A stretch of DNA of 64,000 nucleotides from Massilia sp. Bi118 (GTDB taxonomy: Bacteria > Pseudomonadota > Gammaproteobacteria > Burkholderiales > Burkholderiaceae_D), in the NCBI RefSeq assembly GCF_918697865.1, contig NZ_CAKKMV010000015.1, positions 1 to 64,000 of the forward strand. Reading direction: 5' to 3'. The position numbers were made by a program, and so were the translations under genes. Below are positions 26,402 to 38,547 of the stretch, in pieces. The notes beneath the pieces were generated by a model. The model saw only the letters and a program-made list of their open reading frames with translations. It was not told the origin of the DNA and ran no database searches. The stretch's first letter is position 1; each line of letters begins with the position of its first letter.

Positions 26402-28108
26402 TTAGTCCTCGAGCTGGTTACTGACGCGCATGGCTTCGGCCACCGTGGTCTTGCCCTGCACCGCCAGGCGCACCGCGCTGCGGCGCAGGGTCTCGCCGCG
26501 CATCTCGGCGTGGGCCGCCTTCAGGAAGTGGCCCGGGTCCGGATGGTTGATCGCTTCGTGCACCGCGCGGGTCATCTCCAGCAGCTCGTAGACCCCGGTC
26601 CGGCCGCGGTAGCCGGTGCCGTTGCAGTGCGAGCATCCGCGGCCATGGAACAGCGGCACGCTCTCGGCCTTGTCGCCCAGTTCCGCGCGCAGCCAGGCGC
26701 GTTCCGGCGCCGGCGCCGCATGCGGCTGGGTGCAGCTTTCGCAGATCACGCGCACCAGCCGCTGGGCCAGCACGGCCTGCAGCGAGCCGCCCACCATGTA
26801 GCGCGGCACACCCATGTCCATCAGGCGCAGCGGGGTCGACGCCGCATCGTTGGTGTGCAGGGTCGAGAGCACCAGGTGGCCGGTCATTGCGGCGCGCAGG
26901 CCGATCTGGGCGGTCTCCTGGTCGCGCATCTCGCCGACCAGCACGATGTCCGGGTCCTGGCGAAGCGCGCTGCGCAGCACGCGCGCGAAATTCAGTTCGA
27001 TCTTGTCGTTCACCTGCACCTGGTTGATGCCGGGCAGGCGGTACTCGACCGGGTCCTCGACCGTGATCAGCTTCTTCTCGACCGAGTTGAGTTCGGCCAG
27101 CGCGCTATACAAGGTCGTGGTCTTGCCGGAACCCGTGGGCCCGGTCACCAGTACCAGGCCGTTGGGGCGCTGGACGATGGCGCGGAAACGCTCGACCAGG
27201 CGCGGATGCATACCGATCGCATCCAGTCGCAGGTTCATCCCGACCTGGTTCAGCAGACGCATGACCACCGACTCGCCGTACTGGGTCGGCATGGTCGAGA
27301 TACGGACGTCGATGCGCTGGTTCTTCACCTTGACGGCAAAGCGGCCGTCCTGCGGCAGGCGCTTTTCCGAGATGTCGAGATCGGCCATGAGCTTCAGGCG
27401 CAGCGCCAGCGGCGTCGCGATCTTGATGTCGGCTTCGGTCTGCAGGTGCAGCACGCCGTCGATGCGGAAGCGGATCTGCAGGCGCCCATCCTGCGGCTCG
27501 ATGTGGATGTCGGAGGCGCGCACCTGGGCGGCATCGTCGAACACCGACTGCAGCAGCTTGACCACCGGCGCTTCTTCGAGGCCGGAGCTGGAGGCCAGCG
27601 CACCGAAGTCGACCGAGGTCGAGTCGCCCAGGTCCTGCTCCAGCTCGCGCGCCAGGCCGGTGATCTCGCCGGTGCGGCGGTAGATGCGGTCGATCGCCTG
27701 CAGCACCTCGGTCTCGTTGACCACGGCCAGCTCGACGCCCTTCTTCAGCAGGCGCGCGATCTCATCGTAGGCGAACAGGTCGGTCGGATCGGAGACGCCG
27801 ACCAGCACCGTCTCGGAGCGGTCTTCCAGCACCAGCGCGCGGAAGCGGCGCGCCTGGGTCTCGGGCAGCAGCCGGACCATGTCCTGGTTGATGTTGTAGA
27901 ACTTGAGGTTGATGTAAGGGATGCCGAGCTGGCGCGCCAGCGCGCCCGAAATCTGCTCCTCGGTGACGAAGCCGCTCTCGACGAACACGCGGCCCAGCTT
28001 GCGCCCGGAGCGCTTCTGGTCGGCCAGAGCGGCATTCAGCTGCTCTTCCGACAGCAGCTTCTGTTGCACCAGGATTTCCCCGAGCCGGACTTTTTCTGGC
28101 CTCGCCAT
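26402..28108 (-). CDS. mshE: MSHA extension ATPase MshE with c-di-GMP domain
   Basis: The 568-residue protein is a PilB/GspE ATPase that powers pilus extension. Walker A is GPTGSGKTT (about 320), with the HTND switch block and the four-cysteine zinc region CESC and CSHC near 447-492. The N-terminal MshEN domain has R8-L9-G10, L24, L28 and Q31, followed by a second LG motif (KLGRVFVESGFVTEEQ). These match the c-di-GMP contacts known in Vibrio cholerae MshE. K17 stands where the motif usually has glycine. It is the first gene of the locus and has an AAAGGG ribosome site. Confidence 0.95.
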   Translation of the reverse strand: MARPEKVRLGEILVQQKLLSEEQLNAALADQKRSGRKLGRVFVESGFVTEEQISGALARQLGIPYINLKFYNINQDMVRLLPETQARRFRALVLEDRSETVLVGVSDPTDLFAYDEIARLLKKGVELAVVNETEVLQAIDRIYRRTGEITGLARELEQDLGDSTSVDFGALASSSGLEEAPVVKLLQSVFDDAAQVRASDIHIEPQDGRLQIRFRIDGVLHLQTEADIKIATPLALRLKLMADLDISEKRLPQDGRFAVKVKNQRIDVRISTMPTQYGESVVMRLLNQVGMNLRLDAIGMHPRLVERFRAIVQRPNGLVLVTGPTGSGKTTTLYSALAELNSVEKKLITVEDPVEYRLPGINQVQVNDKIELNFARVLRSALRQDPDIVLVGEMRDQETAQIGLRAAMTGHLVLSTLHTNDAASTPLRLMDMGVPRYMVGGSLQAVLAQRLVRVICESCTQPHAAPAPERAWLRAELGDKAESVPLFHGRGCSHCNGTGYRGRTGVYELLEMTRAVHEAINHPDPGHFLKAAHAEMRGETLRRSAVRLAVQGKTTVAEAMRVSNQLED

Positions 28109-28128
28109 GATACCCTTTAACGTTTTGT

Positions 28129-28140
28129 AGGACTAGTCCT
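28129..28140. promoter_or_regulatory. 12-bp perfect palindrome upstream of mshE
   Basis: AGGACTAGTCCT lies 21 bases upstream of the mshE ATG. It is a perfect palindrome between a TTTACA-like and a TACAAA-like hexamer. A protein-binding operator is possible; the sequence gives no hint of which regulator. Confidence 0.3.
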
Positions 28141-28243
28141 TCAATTGTAAAACAGAAAGTCGAGAAATTGACCTAAGGAATTAGTTTCTGTCGTCCATAC
28201 GTAACGTCAAGCCCCATCGCCATGTAAGATGACCAACATCAAA

Positions 28244-28311
28244 TCGGGGTCAGACCCCAATTTTTGGAAACAACTGATGAGAAATTGCCAAAATTCGGGG
28301 TCTGCCCCCCG
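28244..28311. repeat. GGGGTCAGACCCC-type inverted repeat element
   Basis: Two arms face each other: GGGGTCAGACCCCAATTTTT and the later AAAATTCGGGGTCTGCCCCC. Each arm is also nearly self-palindromic. The element of about 68 bp lies in the 230-base gap between divergent mshE and the phosphatase gene. This gap holds only this element and the mshE palindrome. I see no second copy in the window. Confidence 0.75.
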
Positions 28312-28338
28312 GTTTGAGAGAACGCAAATGGAGACGGT

Positions 28339-29034
28339 ATGACAACTGGACGCCGGCGGATTTTTCTGATGCGCCATGGCAGCGTCACTTATTTCGATGG
28401 GGCGGGTAAGCCGTATCTGCCGGAGACCGTGCCGCTGAACGAGGATGGGCGGGCGCAGGCGGACGCGGCCGGGCATGCTTTTGCGGCGGCCGGCGTGCGC
28501 TTCGACCGGGTGATTGTGTCGGGGCTGCCACGTACGGTGGAGACGGCGGCGCGGGTGCTAGCCTTGACCGGGCAGGCCATCGCGCCCCAGGTGTGGCCGG
28601 AACTGGAAGAGATTCGCGGCGGCCGGCTCTCGACGATCCCTACCGATGAGCTCAAGCGGGCCTTCACCGGCGCTTTCGAGGGCCTGGTGCCGGCCGAACA
28701 GCGCTTCCTGGGCGGCGAATCGGTCGGCGAGCTGATGGACCGGGTCCATCCCGCCATCGCCCGCCTGCGCGCCGACGCCGGCTGGGACACGGTGCTGCTG
28801 GTCCTGCACGGCGGCGTCAACTGCGCGATCCTGTCGCTTGCCCTCACTGGCCAACGCCTGTTCCTGGGCGGGCTCGCGCAGGCGCCGGGCTGCATCAATG
28901 CGCTCGACGTCGGCGACGAGGAGCGGGACTGGGTCGTGCGCTGCGTGAATCACAGTCCGCCGGATCCGCTGCAACCGGCGGCGCGGGCGACCACGATGGA
29001 GCTGCTGTTCGAGCAGTACCGGAAGTCGCGCTGA
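28339..29034 (+). CDS. Histidine phosphatase family protein
   Basis: The 231-residue protein belongs to the histidine acid phosphatase/phosphoglycerate-mutase superfamily. The LMRHGS motif supplies the phosphorylated H13. The second histidine lies in VLHGG near residue 154, and SGLPRTVETA carries the conserved arginine. It is a cytoplasmic enzyme with no signal peptide. It opens a plus-strand group with an APH-like kinase and an acyl-CoA dehydrogenase, so its substrate may be a phosphorylated acyl or sugar intermediate. That link is inferred from position. The ribosome site GGAG is good. Confidence 0.85.
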   Translation: MTTGRRRIFLMRHGSVTYFDGAGKPYLPETVPLNEDGRAQADAAGHAFAAAGVRFDRVIVSGLPRTVETAARVLALTGQAIAPQVWPELEEIRGGRLSTIPTDELKRAFTGAFEGLVPAEQRFLGGESVGELMDRVHPAIARLRADAGWDTVLLVLHGGVNCAILSLALTGQRLFLGGLAQAPGCINALDVGDEERDWVVRCVNHSPPDPLQPAARATTMELLFEQYRKSR

Positions 29035-29081
29035 AAATAGCACGCTCGTTCGTGCGCGGGGTATGATTTTCCGATAAAAAC

Positions 29082-29112
29082 AACTTGGGTTCCCGCCTCC
29101 GCGGGAACGACG
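29082..29112. repeat. Single arm of the paired-hairpin repeat
   Basis: AACTTGGGTTCCCGCCTCCG then CGGGAACGACG matches the right arm of the 86-88 bp repeats. No left arm is present. It sits just before the phosphotransferase gene. Confidence 0.8.
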
Positions 29113-29121
29113 GGGGGTGGA

Positions 29122-30186
29122 ATGTTTGAAGAAATGATGGGCACCAAGCCCGTATCCGAACGCCAGCGCTTCGACGCCGAAGCCCTCGGCGCCTGGCTGC
29201 AGCAGCACGTCGATGGCTACCCGGGTGGCGCGCCCGGCGTGGAGCAGTTCAAGGGCGGGCAATCCAACCCGACCTTCAAGCTCTCGAGCCAAGGCAAGCA
29301 TTACGTACTGAGAGCCAAGCCCGGCCCCGCCGCCAGGCTTCTCCCCTCCGCCCACGCCATCGACCGCGAATTCCGTGTGATGGACGCCCTGCACAAGGCC
29401 GGCTTCCCGGTCGCGCGCCAGTACGCGCTGTGCCTGGACGAAGCCGTGATCGGGCGCGCTTTCTTCGTGATGGAGTTCGTCGAGGGCCGCGTGCTGTGGG
29501 ACCAGCCCCTGCCCGGCATGACGCGGGAAGAGCGCGCCGCCATCTACGATGAACTGAATCGCGTGATCGCCCAGCTGCACACGGTCGATTACACGGATGT
29601 CAAGCTGGCCGACTACGGCAAGCCGGGCAACTACTTCGCGCGCCAGATCGAGCGCTGGACGAAGCAGTACCAGGCCTCCCGGACCGAAACAATCGAAGCG
29701 ATGGACAAGCTGATCGAATGGCTGCCGAAGAACATCCCGCCGGGCGACGACACCGCCATCGTCCATGGCGACTACCGCCTTGACAACATGATCTTCCACC
29801 CGACCGAGCCGCGCATCCTGGCGGTGCTGGACTGGGAGCTGTCGACCCTGGGCCATCCGGCCGCCGACTTCTCCTACCACTGCCTGAGCTGGCATATCCC
29901 GCCCGGCAAGTTCCGCGGCATCGCCGGCCTCGACCTGCCGGCCTTGGGCATCCCCAGCGAAGACGCGTACATCGCCGCCTACACCCGCCGCACCGGCCGC
30001 GCGATTCGCCGCGAGGACTTCGACTTCTACCTGGCCTACAACCTGTTCCGTCTGGCCGGCATCATGCAGGGCATCATGAAGCGCTATGTCGACGGCACCG
30101 CGGCGAGCAGCCAGGCGCTGGAAAACGGCAAGGCCGCGCGGCCGATGGCGGAGATGGCCTGGCAGTTTGCGCTCCGCAGCAGCTAG
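29122..30186 (+). CDS. APH-family phosphotransferase (ACAD10/11 N-terminal type)
   Basis: The 354-residue protein has an aminoglycoside-phosphotransferase fold. EQFKGGQSNPTFKL is the glycine loop, YVLRAKP holds the ATP lysine region, VHGDYRLDN is the catalytic loop and LDWELSTLGHP supplies the metal aspartate. This subfamily matches the kinase part of mammalian ACAD11 and the LvaA kinase of Pseudomonas putida levulinate use. Those enzymes phosphorylate the hydroxyl of 4-hydroxyacyl-CoA. The next gene is the matching acyl-CoA dehydrogenase, so the pair looks like a split ACAD10/11. Confidence 0.85.
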   Translation: MFEEMMGTKPVSERQRFDAEALGAWLQQHVDGYPGGAPGVEQFKGGQSNPTFKLSSQGKHYVLRAKPGPAARLLPSAHAIDREFRVMDALHKAGFPVARQYALCLDEAVIGRAFFVMEFVEGRVLWDQPLPGMTREERAAIYDELNRVIAQLHTVDYTDVKLADYGKPGNYFARQIERWTKQYQASRTETIEAMDKLIEWLPKNIPPGDDTAIVHGDYRLDNMIFHPTEPRILAVLDWELSTLGHPAADFSYHCLSWHIPPGKFRGIAGLDLPALGIPSEDAYIAAYTRRTGRAIRREDFDFYLAYNLFRLAGIMQGIMKRYVDGTAASSQALENGKAARPMAEMAWQFALRSS

Positions 30187-30209
30187 GCGCGCCGCCGGCC
30201 CGATGGCCG

Positions 30210-30239
30210 AACTTGGTCCCCGCCTTCGCGCGGACGACG
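30210..30239. repeat. Single degenerate arm of the paired-hairpin repeat
   Basis: AACTTGGTCCCCGCCTTCGC and then GCGGACGACG resembles one arm of the 86-88 bp repeats. It lies in the 75-base gap before the acyl-CoA dehydrogenase gene. Confidence 0.7.
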
Positions 30240-30261
30240 ATATAGACGAAGGAAACATCCC

Positions 30262-31479
30262 ATGGATTTCGCTTACTCCGACGCTTGCCGCGACCTGCAA
30301 ACCCGCCTGCTCGCCTTCATGGACGAGCATATCTACCCGAACGAGAAAGCCTTCAAGGAAGAAGTCGACCGCAATGGCGCGAACGGCAACCGCTGGCAAC
30401 CGACCGCACTGGTGGAACGCCTGAAGCCCCTCGCCCGCCAGCAAGGCCTGTGGAACCTGTTCCTGCCGCGTTCCGAGCGCGCGCCCGAAGGCTTGTCCAA
30501 CCTCGACTACGCCCCGCTGTGCGAGATCATGGGCCGGGTCGCCTGGGCGCCCGAAGTCTTCAACTGCTCTGCCCCCGATACCGGCAACATGGAAACCCTC
30601 GAGCGCTACGCACAGGAGGAACACAAGCAGCGGTGGCTCGAGCCCCTGTTGAATGGCGAGATCCGCAGCGCCTTCGCGATGACCGAACCGGACGTCGCCT
30701 CCTCCGACGCCACCAATATCGCAACGCGCATCGAGAGGCAAGGCGACGAATATGTCATCAACGGCCACAAATGGTGGATCTCCGGCGCCGGCGACCCGCG
30801 CTGCAAGCTGTTCATCGTGATGGGCAAGACCGACCCTTCCGCGGACCGGCACAGGCAGCAGACCATGATCCTGGTGCCCAACGACAAGCCCGGCATCACG
30901 ATCAAGCGCCCGCTGCCCGTGTTCGGCTACGACGACGCCCCGCATGGCCACTGCGAGATCCTGTTCGAGAACGTGCGCGTCCCTGCAAATAACATCCTGC
31001 TCGGCGAAGGACGCGGCTTCGAAATCGCCCAGGGCCGCCTGGGACCGGGCCGTATCCACCACTGCATGCGCGCGATCGGCGTGGCGGAGCGCGCGCTGGA
31101 GCTGATGTGCCGCCGTCTCGACAGCCGGGTCGCCTTCGGCCGCAGGATCTCGGAACAGGGCGTCTGGCGCGAGCGCATCGCCGAGAGCCGCATCCGCATC
31201 GACACCGCGCGCCTGCTCACCCTGAAGACGGCGTGGCTGATGGACACCGTCGGCAACAAGCAGGCCCAGTCCGAGATCGCGATGATCAAGGTGCTGGCGC
31301 CCACCGTCGCCCAGCAGGTGCTGGACTGGGCGATCCAGGCGCACGGCGCGGCCGGCGTTTCGGACGACTTCCCGCTGGCCTACCAGTGGGCCGGCAACCG
31401 CACGCTGCGCCTGGCCGACGGGCCGGACGAAGTCCACCGCAACGCCATCGCCAAACTGGAACTGGCAAAATACGCCTGA
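30262..31479 (+). CDS. Acyl-CoA dehydrogenase (ACAD11-like)
   Basis: The 405-residue FAD enzyme starts DFAYSDACRDLQTRLLAFMD. Family blocks include AMTEPDVASSDATNI for flavin and substrate binding, INGHKWWISGAGDPRCK, LGPGRIHHCMRAIG and QAHGAAGVSDDFPLA. These blocks are typical of ACAD10/11-type dehydrogenases. Together with the upstream kinase it may convert 4-hydroxyacyl-CoA through a phosphorylated intermediate to an enoyl-CoA. The ribosome site AAGGAAA is good. Stop lies 21 bases before the hybrid kinase gene. Confidence 0.88.
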   Translation: MDFAYSDACRDLQTRLLAFMDEHIYPNEKAFKEEVDRNGANGNRWQPTALVERLKPLARQQGLWNLFLPRSERAPEGLSNLDYAPLCEIMGRVAWAPEVFNCSAPDTGNMETLERYAQEEHKQRWLEPLLNGEIRSAFAMTEPDVASSDATNIATRIERQGDEYVINGHKWWISGAGDPRCKLFIVMGKTDPSADRHRQQTMILVPNDKPGITIKRPLPVFGYDDAPHGHCEILFENVRVPANNILLGEGRGFEIAQGRLGPGRIHHCMRAIGVAERALELMCRRLDSRVAFGRRISEQGVWRERIAESRIRIDTARLLTLKTAWLMDTVGNKQAQSEIAMIKVLAPTVAQQVLDWAIQAHGAAGVSDDFPLAYQWAGNRTLRLADGPDEVHRNAIAKLELAKYA

Positions 31480-31500
31480 ACGCGGCGCACGGGCACCGCG

Positions 31501-36014
<4,514 letters not shown>

Positions 36015-36018
<4 letters not shown>

Positions 36019-36935
36019 GCTGGACCGATATGGCCGTCAATGGCCGCATCCTCGTGGTGGACGATGCCATGGAGAACATCCAGATCCTGCATGTTGCCCT
36101 GCAGGACGAGCACGAAGTCCTGTTCGCGCTGGACGGCCCGCGTGCGCTCGAGATCGCGCGCAGCCAGCATCCCGACCTGATCCTGCTGGACGCCGTCATG
36201 CCGGGCATGGACGGTTACGCCGTGTGCAAGGCGCTGTTCGCCGCGCCCGAGACCAGCGACATCCCGGTCATCTTCGTCACCGCGTTGAAGTCGCCGGAAG
36301 ACGAGACCCGCGCACTGGGCGCCGGCGCGGCCGACTTCATCAGCAAGCCGGTCAACGCCGCCGTGGTGCGCGCGCGGGTGCGGACCCAGTTGACGGTCAA
36401 GCGCCAGCGCGACGCCCTGCGCGCCCTGATCCTGACCGACGCGCTCACCGGCGTCGCGAACCGCCGCGCCTTCGACGAGCGCCTGGAAATGGAATGGCGG
36501 CGCTGCGGCCGCGCGCAATTGCCGGTGTCGCTGCTGATGGTCGACATCGACCACTTCAAGCTGTACAACGACCATTACGGCCATCCGGCCGGCGATGCCA
36601 CGCTGGTGGAAGTGGCCGGCGCAATGCGCCGCGCCGCCGGCCGCGGCCAGGACCTGGTGGCGCGCTACGGCGGCGAGGAATTCGCGATCCTGCTGCCCCA
36701 GCTCGACGAGCAGGGCGCGGTCGGCGTCGGGCGGCGCCTGATGCACGAGCTGGAGATGCTGGACCTGCCGCACGCGGCCTCGCCCACCAGCCAGCGCCTA
36801 ACGGTCAGCATCGGCATCTCGTCCATGGTGCCGGGCGAGCACAGCCTGCCTGCCGACCTGGTGCAGGTGGCGGACGCCCTGCTCTACCAGGCCAAGGCCG
36901 GCGGGCGGAATCAGTACCGGACCAGCACAGCTTAA
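36015..36935 (+). CDS. Response-regulator diguanylate cyclase (REC-GGDEF)
   Basis: The 306-residue protein is PleD/WspR-like in layout. The receiver domain (about 12-125) has acidic residues VVDDA, the phosphorylation site D59 (LLDAVMPGMDG) and K near 109. The GGDEF domain (about 140-300) has an intact active site GGEEF at 219-223, and the product-inhibition I-site RGQD at 210-213, five residues upstream. It should make c-di-GMP from two GTP when phosphorylated. AAGGAGG precedes the ATG, which overlaps the kinase stop. Its 3' end overlaps the convergent MaoC gene by four bases. Confidence 0.93.
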
Positions 36936-37396
36936 GCCGGACGGCGGGCGAACATGCCCATGCCTTCAACCGTACAAACGGTCTCACCGTGCTGGTTGAT
37001 GGCCACCCACTTCGACCACACCACGCCGCGGTCCGGCTTCGAGTTCGAGGCTTTCACGCGGGTGGTCTGGTAACGCACGTTGAGCGTGTCGCCGGCGCGC
37101 ACCGGCGCCAGCCAGCGCACGCCGTCCAGGCCCGGCGAACCCATGCTCGAGGATTTCGCCATCAGCCCGTCGACCACCATCCGCATCATCATGCTGCAGG
37201 TGTGCCAGCCGCTGGCGATCACGCCGCCGTAGATCGACTGCGCCGCGGCTTCCCGGTCGGTGTGGAAGGGCTGCGGGTCGAAGGCCTTGGCAAAGGCGAT
37301 GATTTCTTCCTCGCTCACGCCGCGGGTGCCGAGGTCGATCTCCTGGCCGGGGTAGAAGTCCTCGAAATACCACTCGGCGGGTTTCGTCATGCTCAT
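36932..37396 (-). CDS. MaoC-family hot-dog dehydratase
   Basis: The 154-residue protein is a MaoC-like enoyl-CoA hydratase/dehydratase. The hydratase-2 motif reads AFDPQPFHTDREAA, with the catalytic Asp and His in place. GGVIASGWHTCSMMMRM and SSMGSPGLDGVRWLAPVRAGD are typical of the small single-domain type. It is the last gene of a minus-strand operon with two acyl-CoA dehydrogenases and overlaps the upstream one by ATGA. It probably hydrates the enoyl-CoA that those dehydrogenases make. Confidence 0.9.
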   Translation of the reverse strand: MSMTKPAEWYFEDFYPGQEIDLGTRGVSEEEIIAFAKAFDPQPFHTDREAAAQSIYGGVIASGWHTCSMMMRMVVDGLMAKSSSMGSPGLDGVRWLAPVRAGDTLNVRYQTTRVKASNSKPDRGVVWSKWVAINQHGETVCTVEGMGMFARRPA

Positions 37397-38535
37397 GCCG
37401 CCATCCCCGTGAAGCCCGGCTGCGCCATGAAGCGCGCCAGGTGGTGGTCCGCATCGCCGAGCGTCAGTTCGATGGTGGTGAGGCGCTTGAAGTAGTGGGC
37501 GGCGGGCAGCTCGTCGGTGACGCCCATGCCCCCATGCAGCTGGACCGCCTGCTGGCCGACGAAGCGCGCGGCCTGCCCGACCCGGTACTTGGCGGCAGAC
37601 ACCGCCTGGCGCCGCTCGGCAGCGCTCCCGGAGCGCAGGCGTACCGCCGCCAGCAGGGCCATCGAGCGCGCCTGTTCGAGGTGGATGTACATGTCGGCCA
37701 TGCGGTGCTGCAGGGCCTGGAATTTACCGATCGGGACCCCGAACTGCTGGCGCGTCTTGAGATAGTCGAGGGTGGCGGCGAACAGCGCATCCATCGCGCC
37801 GACGGCTTCCGCGCACAGCAGGCCGGCGCCGTAATCGAGGGCCGCTTCCAGCACGCTCCATCCCGCGCCCGGCTGGCCGATGAGGGCATCCGCGCCGACC
37901 CTGACGCCGTCGAAGCGGACGTCGGCGGCGCGCTGGCCGTCCAGCATGCGGTAGCCGGTGATGCGCACGCCCGGCGCATCGGCAGGCACCGCGAACAGGG
38001 TGATGCCGTCCTCGTCGCGCTGGGCGCCGCCGCTACGGCTCGAGACGACCAGCATGCCGGCGTGTGCACCATGCAGCACCACCTTCTTCTCACCGTCCAG
38101 CAGCCAACCGTCGCCATCCTGTTTGGCGCTAGTGGCAATGTCGCGCATGTCGTACCGCGACTGGCGCTCGCCCAGCGCGCAGGCGAGTTTCAGTTCGCCC
38201 GCCGCCACCTGTTCGAGCAGGCCGCCGTGGCCGCCGCCCAATTTCAGGAACTCGGCGCCGAGCATGGTGGCGAAATAGGGTTCGACCACCAGGCCGCGGC
38301 CCAGCTCCTGCATCACGACGAACATGTCGACGGCGTCGCCGGCAAAGCCGCCCTGCTCTTCCGGCACCGGCAGAGCGGTCAGGCCCAGCTCGGCCAGCGT
38401 GGCCCAGGCCTGGCCGGACACGCCGGCGTCGGACTGCACGATGCCACGGCGGGTCTCGAAGCCGTAGTCGCGCGCGATCCAGCGCTTGAGGGCGTCGGCC
38501 AGCTGCAGCTGTTCTTCCTTGAATTCGAAGTCCAT
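37393..38535 (-). CDS. Acyl-CoA dehydrogenase, small-subunit type (PimD-like)
   Basis: The 380-residue protein starts MDFEFKEEQLQLADALKRW, typical of the small subunit of heteromeric acyl-CoA dehydrogenases such as pimeloyl-CoA dehydrogenase. Further blocks are LGERQSRYDMRDI, LDGEKKVVLHGAHA, RQQFGVPIGKFQALQHRMADM and QLHGGMGVTDELPAAHYFKRL. The neighbour upstream encodes the large-subunit type. They likely form an alpha2beta2 enzyme; the acyl substrate cannot be read from the sequence. Confidence 0.85.
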   Translation of the reverse strand: MDFEFKEEQLQLADALKRWIARDYGFETRRGIVQSDAGVSGQAWATLAELGLTALPVPEEQGGFAGDAVDMFVVMQELGRGLVVEPYFATMLGAEFLKLGGGHGGLLEQVAAGELKLACALGERQSRYDMRDIATSAKQDGDGWLLDGEKKVVLHGAHAGMLVVSSRSGGAQRDEDGITLFAVPADAPGVRITGYRMLDGQRAADVRFDGVRVGADALIGQPGAGWSVLEAALDYGAGLLCAEAVGAMDALFAATLDYLKTRQQFGVPIGKFQALQHRMADMYIHLEQARSMALLAAVRLRSGSAAERRQAVSAAKYRVGQAARFVGQQAVQLHGGMGVTDELPAAHYFKRLTTIELTLGDADHHLARFMAQPGFTGMAA

Positions 38536-38547
38536 TGGTGTTCTTCC

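Noticed and set aside
25160..28120. Plus-strand open frame of nearly 1000 codons over mshG and mshE
   Set aside because: MshE and MshG motifs on the minus strand are complete; the plus frame shows only low-complexity residues.
28113..28146. TTTACA-N16-TACAAA promoter for mshE spanning the palindrome
   Set aside because: Transcription would start inside the ribosome site AAAGGG, so this pair cannot be the working promoter in the usual form.
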